The translations under genes were made by a program, and so were the position numbers. 64,000 nt of DNA from Latrodectus hesperus. Taxonomy: Eukaryota; Arthropoda; Arachnida; Araneae; Theridiidae. The stretch spans positions 93,614,773 to 93,678,772 of the forward strand of contig CM075853.1 of assembly GCA_037975125.1 (NCBI GenBank). Reading direction: 5' to 3'. Below are positions 26,301 to 35,839 of the stretch, one piece after another (position 1 is the first letter of the stretch; every line of letters starts with the position of its first letter). The notes under the pieces are model-generated. The model saw only the letters and a list, made by a program, of their open reading frames with translations, was not told the origin of the DNA and made no database searches.

Positions 26301-28149
26301 GTTAAACAATAGAAACTAGTTGTGCTTCTGTTTTCAACGCAAACGTTATTCGGTTAGGGCTGCATGGGAAGAAACTAGGAAAACTCCTTATCACCCCCCC
26401 AAGGCAGTGATAAAGAGTTTTTCAGGTTTCTTCCCACACAATCCTTCCCGCATCAAACGTTTTACATAAGTAGGTTGGTAGATGTATCAGGCAGCATGTA
26501 CATTTAAAGCGATATGATTACCGGCAGCATTTGACAACAGTGAGATAAGAAAAAAACATTTGCAATTAGCTGCCGAAGTCGTTCAGGACGATCCACAGTC
26601 ACAAATTATTGAGAAAATTGAACATTCACGAAAACACCTACGTTTATACCAATAATATCATTAACATCTGTTCTAAATATTTTGAATTTGGCAATTTGTA
26701 ATTATTGTGATGATTCATATTCATTTGTACGGTATATTCTGTTATATTACTCAAGTGTGATTTATCAGAAAGAGTTATTTAGAGAAAAATTATTTTGCAG
26801 GACGTAATATCGCTCCTTGCATTCAAACTTTCCTCCAATAAAGCCTTTTGGGAAGACACTTTCATTTATCTCATAGAACCACAAAATTAATTTGTCATTT
26901 GCAATATTTATTGCAGATTCTATTGCAGAACGATATTAAATACTTCTGAGCAATAATGTATCAGATGTATAACTACCAAGGATGCCATTAAAACTTACTG
27001 AAATTAAAACTTTTTATGCTGCTGCCATTCAGTAAAATGCTATTATGTTATAATTATTTGTTCTTATACTCATATGACGAGTTTAATGAAAATTTTTCGT
27101 GTGCATATATTTTTTGCAACATTGCATGAAAAAATCTCAACTTCTTATTTTAAAATTTGGTACATTCTTCAAAACATCGGACATTTTTCTTATGTCAGAT
27201 GTTGAATTGATCTATTAATTGAAATAGAAACGTTCTTTTTCATTCGGATTTTTAAATACTTTTATAGGCATAGTCATATGGAAAAATTTTCTGTCAGTCA
27301 GTGGGCTAAAGAAATCGACGGCCAACGGGAAATCCTTCATTTGTACGGAGGCGTCAAGCTGGAAGACATCAGGGGCATGAGGGCTCCTTTCCTGCAAGTC
27401 GGCGGAAATAACATGTTCGAAATGCTCTACACCAGCAACTTCACTTACGACTCCTCCATGCCTGTCCACGAGAACAATCCTCCTTTCTATCCTTATACTT
27501 TGGATTACAACATGGGTCACGAATGTAGCATTCCGCCTTGCCCAACAAAATCTTTCCCTGGATTGTGGGAGGTAAGTAAATAGTTTAGTGATTAATTGTT
27601 TTTCATTTAAATTATCAATCATAATATTCGAAAGAAAAGTTTAAAACTAATCACAATATCTGATTGTAGGTTGGAATGGTCATGTGGACGGATTACAGAG
27701 GCGGCCGGTGTTCCATGGGCGATGCGTGCGCAAATCCAGACAATGCAGAAGATGTTTATAAAATGCTTCGCAAGAACTTCGAACGACATTACAACTCCAA
27801 TCGTGCTCCTTTCGGTCTATTCTACCACGCAGCTTGGTTCACCACTCAACACTACAGGAAAGGGTACATGAAGTTTATCGAATATATCAACTCGAAGGAT
27901 GACGTGTACATGGTCACCAACTGGCAGGCGATCCAATGGATGAGAGACCCCACTCCCCTGTCAAAGATACATTCCTTCAAACCATGGCAGTGCCCTAAAG
28001 ATCCCGAGAAGCCTGGTGCTTGCCACCATCCGAAATCTTGCAATCTGAATTACAAAGGTGGTAGCAGGAATCTGAAGACGTGCCAACCGTGTCCTTCTAC
28101 GTTCCCATGGACGGGAAGGACAGGATTTGATGAAGTATATGTTGTTTGA
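16729..28149 (+). CDS. CDA5: Chitin deacetylase, CDA5-type (group IV), 3' part of gene
   Basis: Extracellular enzyme that removes acetyl groups from chitin during cuticle or matrix assembly. Exons: 16729-16941, 20523-21270, 21358-21740, 23874-24201, 25650-25979, 27268-27571, 27670-28149. All borders are AG/GT and the phases join into 927 codons plus TGA. Order in the partial protein: chitin-binding type 2 domain (residues about 5-68), Ser/Thr/Pro-rich linker (about 70-570), then a polysaccharide deacetylase domain with TFDDA (607-611), HSITH (664-668), RAPF (705-708), FPGLWE, and GLFYH (817-821). The metal-binding Asp610, His664 and His668 are present, so activity is likely. There is no LDLa domain. 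With the long linker, this points to group IV (Drosophila CDA5-like) rather than serpentine or vermiform types. The first listed exon starts inside a codon (two bases), so the signal-peptide exon is upstream and was not identified. Confidence 0.93.
17873..17945. repeat. Two adjacent perfect hairpins
   Basis: Hairpin one: a 12-bp stem (17873-17884 with 17892-17903) and a 7-base loop. Hairpin two starts 7 bases later: a 14-bp stem (17911-17924 with 17932-17945) and a 7-base loop. Both stems are perfect. There is no coding potential. They could be the remains of a small foldback element or could form structure in the intron RNA. Confidence 0.8.
18350..18505 (+). pseudogene. Non-LTR retrotransposon gag fragment with zinc knuckles
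   Basis: The frame encodes a row of Cys/His knuckles typical of ORF1 proteins of Jockey/I-type retrotransposons: CFNCQQFFHTADTC, then CVKCAGAHNIRDC, then the start of a third (CCNCEGD). The third knuckle is cut off at about 18505, exactly where the inverted end of the adjacent DNA transposon begins, so the transposon probably inserted here or joined during rearrangement. No reverse transcriptase follows, and the fragment cannot be functional. Confidence 0.7.
18507..20154 (-). mobile_element. Mariner-like DNA transposon with long terminal inverted repeats
   Basis: The ends at about 18507-18635 and 20026-20154 are inverted copies of about 125 bp, identical over long blocks such as GCGCTGTGTAATAGAAAATA. 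Between them, reading leftwards from about 19675, are pieces of a Tc1/mariner-superfamily transposase: an N-terminal helix-turn-helix region (SVNVLKAMVATFEKTGSL, GRGRKP), then a catalytic part with FMQDGAPPH and WPPRSADLTPCDFWL. By my count 42 residues separate the Asp of MQDG from the Asp of CDFWL, unlike classic mariners (34). Stops and frame changes (19484, 19300) break the protein, so this copy is dead. A 19-bp tandem duplication of AAATTACCTTTTATTTTGC lies just inside the left end. I could not fix the target duplication. Confidence 0.8.
18852..19675 (-). pseudogene. Broken mariner-like transposase
   Basis: Open segments at 19481-19675, 19302-19484 and 18852-19256 are parts of one transposase in different frames. 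The last holds most of the DDE catalytic core (FMQDGAPPH, then SADLTPCDFWL). The first holds the DNA-binding region and the GRGRKP linker. The first segment ends in a premature stop just after AATSIA, where related proteins continue. The element lies antisense inside the chitin deacetylase intron. Confidence 0.75.
20235..20307. repeat. (TA)n microsatellite
   Basis: About 73 bp of TA dinucleotides within the intron, 215 bp before the next exon. Confidence 0.95.
20523..21270 (+). CDS. CDA5: Exon encoding the first part of the Ser/Thr/Pro linker
   Basis: About 250 codons of low-complexity, Ser/Thr/Pro/Tyr/Arg-rich sequence without cysteine, of the kind that is heavily O-glycosylated in extracellular proteins. 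An acidic tyrosine cluster (SYDDDYYDSEYEDEESS) lies at about 20938-20990. The flanking introns are 3.6 kb upstream and only 87 bp downstream. The linker continues in 21358-21740 in phase. Confidence 0.88.
21358..21740 (+). CDS. CDA5: Exon encoding the middle of the linker
   Basis: 127 full codons of Ser/Arg/Pro/Asn-rich linker (starting PSYIRNVRPAAPTHGSNV) with no cysteine and no recognised domain. The donor at 21741 is GTACG, acceptable though not ideal. The phase (one base carried over) agrees with the exon at 23874. Confidence 0.88.
21741..23873. other. Intron; one unexplained antisense open frame
   Basis: Contains a perfect 22-bp hairpin (23449-23501) and an uninterrupted 144-codon frame on the - strand (22448-22882) whose protein, starting MIFFEWLNECFVNI, resembles nothing I know. 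In DNA this AT-rich a frame of that length is somewhat unusual but can arise by chance. No splice signals or conserved motifs support it. Confidence 0.6.
23449..23501. repeat. Perfect 22-bp hairpin with 9-base loop
   Basis: Arms 23449-23470 and 23480-23501 are exact reverse complements around the loop TGTTTGCAT. It lies on the sense strand of the chitin deacetylase intron, so the transcript would carry it. It is too perfect for a typical microRNA precursor and more likely a foldback remnant. Confidence 0.85.
23874..24201 (+). CDS. CDA5: Exon with acidic tyrosine patch and poly-threonine tract
   Basis: Begins with an acidic, tyrosine-rich stretch (residues YEEYPEYYYDDEEYEDDDD, about 23891-23950). 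There follows a run of 15 threonines (about 24018-24062) encoded by a mixture of ACA, ACT, ACG and ACC, then Thr/Arg/Pro/Lys-rich sequence. Varied codon use shows the run is old or selected at protein level rather than a fresh triplet expansion. It is likely a rigid, O-glycosylated spacer before the catalytic domain. Confidence 0.9.
24202..25649. other. Intron with a tRNA-derived SINE
   Basis: AT-rich apart from the SINE-like block at 25085-25235, which is described separately. No coding potential was seen. Confidence 0.6.
25085..25235 (-). repeat. tRNA-derived SINE (second family), reverse orientation
   Basis: On the - strand there is a Pol III B-box, GGTTCGATTTCC (25162-25173 on +), preceded by an A-box-like TGAGCAGGAGG (around 25212-25224 on +). 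A conserved body follows through TATTTGAAATCG and the GTCGAATAAGG region. Weaker relatives with the same order of blocks (the antisense of TTTGAAAC, then a B-box) occur at 59066-59210 and in 56930-57540. The ends and target duplication were not determined. Confidence 0.6.
25650..25979 (+). CDS. CDA5: Exon opening the deacetylase domain (TFDDA, start of HSITH)
   Basis: After the last linker residues comes a short Cys-rich lead-in (CNPRHCVLPDCRC), then VPQIVLITFDDA (motif 1, the catalytic base and metal Asp) and the segment ending ASHSI, which the next exon completes to HSITH (motif 2, metal-binding His). The donor splits a Thr codon after two bases. Confidence 0.93.
25980..27267. other. Intron within the deacetylase domain
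   Basis: AT-rich except for a foldback element at about 26340-26463. No exon-like sequence was seen. Confidence 0.7.
26340..26463. repeat. Imperfect foldback element (MITE-like)
   Basis: The inner 30-bp arms (26365-26394 and 26407-26436) are imperfect inverted copies around CCCCCCAAGGCA. Weaker matching continues outward to AAACGTT at the left end and AACGTTT at the right, giving about 124 bp in all. No protein is encoded. The size and symmetry fit a small non-autonomous DNA element, but I could not find a target duplication. Confidence 0.6.
27268..27571 (+). CDS. CDA5: Exon with deacetylase motif 3 and motif 4
   Basis: Completes HSITH, then carries RGMRAPFLQVGGN (motif 3) and ends in PTKSFPGLWE (motif 4 region). 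The sequence between, including EMLYTSNFTYDSSMPV and YTLDYNMGHECSIPPCP, follows the arthropod group IV pattern closely. The donor is GAG|GTAAGT in phase 0. Confidence 0.93.
27670..28149 (+). CDS. CDA5: Last exon of the chitin deacetylase
   Basis: Starts VGMVMWTDYRGGRCSMGDAC, includes RAPFGLFYHAAWF (motif 5, catalytic His), and ends with a Cys-rich tail (CHHPKSCNLN, CQPCPSTFPW) and a TGA stop at 28147-28149. Group IV enzymes share this Cys-rich C-terminus. No transmembrane segment or GPI signal is evident. Confidence 0.93.
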   Translation, partial: VGMVMWTDYRGGRCSMGDACANPDNAEDVYKMLRKNFERHYNSNRAPFGLFYHAAWFTTQHYRKGYMKFIEYINSKDDVYMVTNWQAIQWMRDPTPLSKIHSFKPWQCPKDPEKPGACHHPKSCNLNYKGGSRNLKTCQPCPSTFPWTGRTGFDEVYVV

Positions 28150-31118
28150 GAAAAAGAAAACGGAAATGATTTGTTCTTTTTTTAAAGAAAAAACTGTGAT
28201 GAACATTGAGAGATTTGTTGATGTCAACAGCTACTAATGACTGTTTTTTCTGACATTCAGCGATATTCTTTTAAAGAATCTTTCACGAAAGCCAAAATGA
28301 TTTGAAAAGATGAAATGTTTTTAAAAATTTAGAAATGCCTTACTTTTTACACAATTCATATTTTTAGGCATTTATTGGGAAGAATACTCAAGATTTTCAT
28401 GCATAATTTCCTTTTTGTGATATAGATATTACAAAATATTTAGAATTAATTTGAGGTGCAAATTTTTTTCAATATTAAGCATATTATTTATTCCATAAAA
28501 AATTAGTGAGTCACTATTATTTTTTATAATTCAATAGAAAACTATTATTTTGTTTTGAATAAAAAAAGAATTTTTTTAATATATTTATCTGTAAGGCATC
28601 GCATTTTTATTAAATGAAGTGTGATGTTTAATTAAAAAATATTCTAAATATAAAAGACGAAATATTAATGATGTTTTAATTACTCACGTAAGGAATGCTT
28701 ATTATTGGATAACATAGCAGAAAATTGATCAATCAATATTATTATTTTTAAGCATTAATTTTTAAATTTATTTTAAAAATTGTTTATAATTTAATATTTT
28801 TACAGAACTAAAAATATCACAAAAGCACTTTTCATTAATACTCACTCAAAACTAGTTTTTATAACAATCAGATTCATGAAATTAAAATTTGAAACAAAAT
28901 GTTGAATAAAAAGGTCACTAATACGAAGAAATAACATATTTTATACTTGTGAGATTCATTAATAAAGGGATTAAATATTAGAGCTATGTATTTAAAAGCA
29001 TTCTATACAATAATAATTTTAAATGCTTTAATTTATAATAACAAAAATGAAATTTTAATTTCTGCCAGATATTTTTTAAATTAAAAATGATATAATTAAT
29101 GTTCTTTTTATATGTAATGTGTGTGATAAACGTGAAAAAAATTTTTAAATTGTTTTTAACTTGTTAAATCTGTAAATTTCGTAATCCATTGTAATCTCGA
29201 TAAGGGAAACAACCTCATTATTATATTTCATTATTTTTCTTACATGTTTAAATTTCCCAGTTATAACCTACTAAAAGACATTAATATCTTAAATACTATA
29301 AAATAATTAGAAAAACTGTTTCTTAGAAATGTCACTTATCCATAAAGTTATTTAAAAATTCTTCAATATTTTATGTTTTAGGATTCAATATATAAATTAA
29401 AATACGGCAAAATACAATCCAATATTTTTGACAGGATCAGTTTAATAAAATGTCTTATCAATCGATGACTGAAATAATCGTTATCATGACTTCAATTGTA
29501 TGAATATAATTTAAATATATTAAATTAAAACAAAGTGAATAAAAAATTTCATAATTGAACTAATCTGATTTTCAATGCAAAAGCATACATCAACGAACAT
29601 TTTCAGAGCTACAAAAAATTATTTAGAACAATACGTTATAATAATCCTATAAAATATAACGCAATTTAAATTTCCCCAATTGTTCGCAAACTTTAAAAAA
29701 TTATTCAAATATTAAGTTATTTTTAAAAACCTTAATACCATTATATTTTTTTAATTGTTTTCAATGTGTGTTTGTTATATATTTACTTTTGTTACTTAAA
29801 TGTATGATGGAGAAAAATTGAGAGAAACGCATTGATTTTCGCATCCATCAATCCATCGATAATGTAAAGGAATGTCATGAAAAATTTCATTTGATCCTCT
29901 TAGCTATTGTTAAAAGTTTGCATTATTTAACATCCTTTGTTGGCACGCAGCAAGCTTAAGCTGCATATTAAAAAATTTCTCCATTTTCGGAGAACATTTG
30001 GTGAAGGGCGTGTACATTGTTTGTTAAAAAATAAAATTCCTTATTAAAAAAAATCTGATTTCATTATTGTTGTCATTTGCCTTTCACATCCAGACTGAAA
30101 AAAAAAGTCTTTAAAAACACTGCACATGCTATAAATACTAATAAAAAAAAATACAAGATGCTTATAAAATGTCCCACAGATTTTGTGGTTTAATAAAAAA
30201 AACACATTAATTAATGATTAGATTCAAAGAGCTTGATATCAATGGATTTCTATGAATGAAAACTTTGTCAGAAGGAGAAAACTAATCAATTTAACGTAAA
30301 GTACCAGCAAAAATGTTTGCTACTGTGATTATAACCTTGGATCTTAAGTCATCACAATTTTACTTCATTGCAACAGAACTGGTAAACTAATCTGATATAG
30401 TATTGCAGTTTGAGGGGGGGAATTGCAGAGCTATAGAAGATTTGTTTACCTAAGAAAGAGTCCAATCCATTTGAGAAATGGACACAGCTCAGTATACAAA
30501 AAAGTATACTCAAACAAGAACTAAAAAAAAAGCTATTCAATAGGAAAAGGTAGCTAAAATATCCTAAAAATATAAGTTATTCAATAAATTAATTCCAAAA
30601 GTTAATTATAACTTCATTATTTTATAAATTGTTAAACATCAAAATATGTTAAGCAATTTATAAAAGACACCCTCTTTTCATTTCATTCTTTAATATGCAA
30701 AAAAGTTAAAACATGTTTTATGTAACAAGCAATTCAGCAAAAATGTATTTTATGAAAAGGATATTGAAAATATAAATAAGCAAATAGTATATTCAAAATA
30801 ACAGGTTGACTTATTGATATAATAATGTCGAAATAAATTAGTTAACCCTCTGGGTGCATTTGATGAACCAAGACATCGTGTATTTCTTGAACTTATTTCA
30901 TTTGTGTTGTAACAGTGCTTTTAGTTGTATCGATTCATATAAGAGTACGTAAACAGGAATTTTTGCAAAACTTACTGATTTTACATATTAAAAAAAAATT
31001 AACTCTTAGAAGTGTTAAAAATCTTTACAGTTGCAAAATATAAAATTAGAATTTTATCGTTTACTGACAGCATATGTAAGAAGTTAATCAATTCATTCAT
31101 AAAGATTAGGAAAAGGTA
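28150..31118. other. 3' untranslated and intergenic region, very AT-rich
   Basis: The nearest clear polyadenylation signal after the stop is AATAAA at 28558-28563, a plausible end for the chitin deacetylase transcript. Beyond it the sequence is almost pure AT with many short A and T runs, and I see no gene. Confidence 0.6.
28558..28563 (+). promoter_or_regulatory. Candidate polyadenylation signal AATAAA
   Basis: Lies 409 bases after the chitin deacetylase stop. Such hexamers are common in AT-rich DNA, so this is only a candidate. Confidence 0.35.
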
Positions 31119-31162
31119 CACTGCTGGACAATTGCTAAGGACGGATAACACTATCATCCATA

Positions 31163-31443
31163 AACTAAACTAAACTCCATGGCACGACAGCCCATGTGGG
31201 CCAAGGCCTACAGTGCTCATAACTGTTTTCATGACCGAGGGCCCTGGGGTGCGAAGCATATGTCCCAGTTAGGTGGTCAGCCTAACGTTAGACCCCAGTG
31301 TTTAGTTCCCAAGCATGCCTGGTACTCAGTTAATCGACCCACTGAAGGGATCAAAGGCTGAGTCAACCTTGCCCATCCCGAGGATCGAACCTCGGACCTG
31401 CGTCATGGGAGCGTGAAACGCTGCCTCTAAGCCACCGGGCTTC
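31163..31443 (-). repeat. tRNA-derived SINE nested in the Tc1 element
   Basis: Flanked by an exact 12-bp target duplication, CTATCATCCATA (31151-31162 and 31444-31455). Read on the - strand it starts with a tRNA-like head: A-box-like TGGCTTAGAGG near 31432, and B-box GGTTCGATCCTC at 31380-31391. A body of about 200 bp follows. The 3' tail is a short repeat of TTTAG units rather than poly(A). A diverged second copy lies at 44216-44442 in the opposite orientation. Its insertion inside the Tc1 end shows it arrived later than the transposon. Confidence 0.88.
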
Positions 31444-31669
31444 CTATCATCCATAGCAACCACAAAATGAAAGGAAGCAAAATGTGGAAAATTAGATTAA
31501 GTGCGGGATATAGTAAGAAGAAGTATGCGTATGCAAAAGTTTTTTCCACGTCTGTTCATCACGTGATAGCGTTCATAAGAGCTTTAAAGGTTTTGACGCG
31601 TGTGGACAGTTGTTGTTTCAAGTCAAATTTTTCAGGAATAATTTAATAGACGAACTTGAAATTTTTGGC

Positions 31670-32603
31670 ATGTTTTCCAGACATCACTTAGATGATTTTA
31701 TGCGTGGCCGAATTATTGGAAAGATCGAAGAACGACGAAAAGTAACAGATGTTGCCAGGGAGTTCGACATCGCTCACAGCGTTGTTTCATGGCTGTGGAA
31801 GTCATTTAAAACTACTGGAATGTGTAGCAGGCGGCACGGGGGAGGTCGTGTTTGAAGTACGACGCCTACAGAAGTCAGATATATCGCCCTATCAGCAAAA
31901 AGGAACAGGCGCATCACAGCTCAGCAGGTGGCAAATCAGTTTCTTGCTGGCTCAGGGGAAAGCAGATCTCCCGAAAAACTGTTCCCAGACGTTTGAGGGG
32001 TTGGCGGGCTATACGCCCGCAGACCTGTTGTGTGTCCCATTGACCAGACAGCACCGTACTGCCCGTTTGCAATGGTGTCGTGAGCATCGCAATTGGACTA
32101 AACAGGACTGGGCATGCGTACTATTCTCAGATGAGAGTAGGTTCCGTCTGTCAACGGATTGTAAACGCCAACTGATCTGGCGCGAGAGTGGTACTGCTTA
32201 TCGTCCAGAAAATATCCAGGAAAGGGACCGATATCCGACTATGCAGTATCATGGTGTGGGCCGGCACCATGATCAATGCCGCACGCCCCTACATGTGGTT
32301 GCGAATGGGACTATGACGGGCCAACGATACATCAATGAAGTTCTACTTCCTCATGTTCGCCTTTTCCGTGGTGCTGTAGGTGATAAATTTGTTGTTATGG
32401 ACGACAACGCAACAGGTCATCGAACACTCGCTGTTCAGGATTGTCTAGACAGCGAGGACATTCAACGCCTCGTATGGCCATCACGTTCTCCAGATCTAAA
32501 CCCCATTGAAAATGAGCAGGATGCTTTGGGGAGGCAAGTTGCTGATCGAAACTATCCTCCAACAAACAAGAACACCCTCATCCGTGCACTCCCAGAGGAA
32601 TGA
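31670..32603 (+). pseudogene. Broken Tc1 transposase (DD34E)
   Basis: Starts at ATG 31670 with a paired-type helix-turn-helix (GKIEERRKVTDVAREFDIAH) and the GGGR linker. The catalytic residues are all visible: LFSDESRF (first Asp), MDDNATGHRT (second Asp) and SPDLNPIEN (Glu), with 34 residues between the second Asp and Glu. Defects: a TGA at 31853-31855, frame changes near 31958 and 32000, a short compensated frame change around 32245-32290 (the region that should read as MVWAG), and a Trp codon changed to TGA at 32601-32603. Conserved residues continue past that stop to about 32700 (HGGH). The usual full length is about 340 residues. Confidence 0.85.
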
Positions 32604-32946
32604 GATCAATTGCCTCAGCAGCTGCTAGATAATATTGTGCAAAGCATGATACGACGTGTGGAATGTTGCATCACACTCCACGGTGGACATATCTCGTACT
32701 GATTCCTTTCTTCAAAGTGCCTACTGACTTTTAGATGCATTGCTCCATTTTTCCGTTTGCAGCATCAAATGAACATTTTTTTTCTTTCAGATGTTTCACA
32801 GCTTTTGTACTTTCAAGAACAATAAATATTCTTTATTCTAATGTCTGAACAATGACTATATTTTACCCTACTAGGCCTCATGTCTCGCTTAACGTTATGC
32901 TACATTGCAATTTGTGATCTGTCCTTAGCAATTGTCCAGCAGTGTA

Positions 32947-34574
32947 TATTGTATTTTTAGTTAAAATAAATCAGTAAGTTTTGCAATTTCATTCATTTTC
33001 AATGATGGCATATATTTTTGAACTACAAATTTAACATTTTAGTATAACTCTCTTTAGGGAAAAAATTAATGAAACTGCTGCAAATATTTAACAATTGAAC
33101 GATTTCATATGTAAATCAATTCCACTTTTTAGGCGAAAAAAATAGTTCATATTTTTAAACACTTACAAGTCTATCTCAATTTTCATAAAAAATATACTTT
33201 TTAATTTATTTCACACACAACATATACTTGTACATGTGAAAACATTTAACTAAACAAAATTTATAACTTTTCATACTTTTTCCAATTTTACATATTTTTA
33301 TTTTTATGAATATAATAACTAATTAGTATGAAATGCACATAACTATTTTTCATCAGTTTAGTCACCAAGTCCACTTATATGCTTGAAGAGATGGTCACTT
33401 TGTAATCCATTATATACAACAAAATAGTTATATAAATATCAAAGTTGTAATATTGTAAAACATTCAAAATTTTTTATTAATTTCTCAGTCACCAAATGAT
33501 TTCTTGAAACAAATAAATTCAATTCCTTTTGATATAATGTGCAATTTATGCAGGCTACCATAAATGATACAATTATTATCACAAAAAAATCTGATTAAAA
33601 AATTTATTATTAGCTTAAACCATACATTTAAACTATCATTTAATTGCGCAATTTTATGAATGAAAGAGTTAAAAATATAAAAATCTGTCTGAAAAAATAA
33701 CAGTTTAAATTTTTAAAATGCTATAAGTATTTTATATGAAAAATTTTATGTTGCACGAAGAAAATATTGAAGACATGTAATATTAATAGTGCCACATGGC
33801 AATATATTATTCATGCAAAAATATTATGTGAGTCTACAAAAATTCACTCTATGAATGTGGTCAAATGGGTTACACAAGTCAGTTTATGTGTAAGAGAAAG
33901 TGACTATTTTATTTGACTATTCAAAATACATTCTAGTTTTTGTTTAAGGCTTCTCTAATTATATGGAACGTGTTATAATTTACTTAAAAATAATTTAAAG
34001 ACTCAGACATTTTAAAATAAATATTAATATTGTTTTATATTGTATCTCAGCTTGTAAATTTAATATGTAAATATTTTTACAGAAATTAAAATGTAAAAAT
34101 TTTTTTACAGTAAAGTAAAAAATGCAGCACAGTTTTACAAATAAAACGCAATACTATTTTCTTCTAAAGAAAATTTCTATATTAGTTAAAAACTGAAATT
34201 CAATTTTATTAAATTTAAAATACAACAAAATATTTTTCTTTTAAATTAAATTATTGAGATTGTTAATATAAATTTTCGTAAATATGCACTCACTTTCTGT
34301 GAAAATGCAAACACATTTTTACTTCTTTCATAACTATTAGTTGGATAAATTTTTATAGAAGAATCTTGCATAATCAAATATAGGAAATTAGGTTACAATA
34401 GGATTCTCCTTAATCGATTAAGAAGAGCATTTCCTTAAATGATTTTATTGTCGCTTTACGGTTAGCATGATGATTAACTGAAAGACAGAGCCCTAACCCT
34501 TCCACTAAATGTGGGTCTGATTTTAAAGTAACAGTGATAGTGTGTAATGAGTAATCCACAATCTTAATTAATCT
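32947..34574. other. AT-rich intergenic DNA, nothing recognised
   Basis: Long AT-rich stretch without open frames of note, repeats with clear ends, or RNA-like structures. Confidence 0.6.
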
Positions 34575-34576
34575 TA

Positions 34577-35837
34577 TGAGGGTCACTCTGAAATTTTTGA
34601 GATACAACTAGGTTTTTAAAGTTATACTTACAAAATTTTAGGTGTGTTTAAAGTAGTCTCCTCTAACATCAATGCACTTTTGTAGACGAATTTTCCACAG
34701 ATTAAATGCCTCAAGCCATTCATTTCTTCGAATAGATGATAAAAATGCATTTATAGCCACATCAATCTCTTCTTCTGAATGAAAACGACGTCCACGTAAG
34801 TTCTTTTTTAGATTAAAGAATAACCAAAAGTCGCACATAACTAGATCAGGTGAATACGACGGATGTTCGATCACTTTCATTTGTTTTTGTTTAAGAAACT
34901 CAACTGTTAATCCGACTGTATGTGAAGATGCATTGTCATGGTGAAGCATTAGTCCCCTAACATTCAGTTCTTGTAGAATTTCTGGAAGACATTTAGTGGT
35001 ATACCAGTTTGCTGTTACTGTATTCTGTCCTTCCAACTTGATGGCTTTGACCAATCTCGTACTTCTGAAGAAAACGGTATACAACACTTTTTTCAGTGCG
35101 CGTTGTTTTTTCCCCATTTTGGCGTGGGATCATCTTCAAAGACCCATACTTTGCTTTCTTGACGTGTTGGAACGTCAAAAAACGGTATGTACGTTTCATC
35201 ACCTGTTACAATTTTAGAAATGATGCTGAGGCCACTATCATTCAGCATATTAAGAGTTTCTTTACTGATTCTGACACGCTCCTCTTTTTGATGCTCAGTT
35301 AGATTATGGGGAACCCAAAGGCAAACTACTTTTTTCATATGTAATTCTTCATGAATGATTTTGTGTATGGCTGCGGATCCAATGTTAAGTTCCTTCTGTA
35401 TCATTTGATAGGTACAGCGATTATCATCCATTAACATTTTTCGTATGGCAGACACATTATCCGGGATTACTGCCGACGGCGGCCTTCCTGTGTGTTCTTC
35501 ATCCTGAAGAAAATTGCGACCTCTTCTAAATTCTCTAAACCATCTGAATACAGTAGCACGAGCTGGAGATTCATCACCAAATGCTAATTGCAACCGTTGA
35601 ACGCATTCTTCTTGATTTAATCCTGCTTTGAAATCGTAGAAAATAATAGCACGAAAATGTTCTCGCGTCAACTCCATTTTCTCTTGTTTAAAATTTATTC
35701 CACGCTAAACAAGTTGAAGTAAGTCAGTAGAAAATGGTCTTCTGTGTTAAAATACTTTGTACTTTAAAATTAAACCGTTATTTTTATTTTGTAAATTCTT
35801 GTCTGCGCGTATCTCAAAAATTTCAGAGTAACCCTCG
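34577..35837 (-). mobile_element. Mariner transposon (DD34D) with TA target duplication
   Basis: 1261 bp between TA dinucleotides at 34575-34576 and 35838-35839. The terminal inverted repeats are about 29 bp and match except for the first base and one internal base (GAGGGTCACTCTG against GAGGGTTACTCTG, then a shared AAATTTTTGAGATAC). The single gene, read leftwards from 35677, covers almost the whole element. The well-matched ends and nearly complete gene suggest a fairly recent insertion. It lies between the 3' ends of the two host genes. Confidence 0.93.
34638..35677 (-). pseudogene. Mariner transposase with one frame change
   Basis: The N-terminal part (from ATG 35677) has the paired-type DNA-binding region, the mariner WFREFRRGR and GRPPSAV linker, and the first catalytic Asp in TGDET. 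The second part (stop at 34638) has HHDNASSHT and YSPDLVMCDFWLF; exactly 34 residues separate the second and third Asp. The two parts lie in different frames and overlap at about 35093-35117 around a run of A residues (WGKK...), so a single-base slip there is the only defect I see. Together they would give about 345 residues, the normal mariner size. Confidence 0.9.
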
Positions 35838-35839
35838 TA

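Larger units (their letters stand above)
31119..32944 (+). mobile_element. Tc1-like DNA transposon with TA target duplication
   Basis: The ends are inverted copies (CACTGCTGGACAATTGCTAA on the left, its reverse complement ending at 32944), each flanked by TA (31117-31118 and 32945-32946). It carries a DD34E transposase. The total of 1826 bp includes a nested SINE plus target duplication of about 290 bp; without it the element is about 1.53 kb, normal for Tc1. It lies in the intergenic space downstream of both host genes. The transposase is broken, so this copy cannot move itself, but its inverted ends are still well preserved. Confidence 0.9.
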
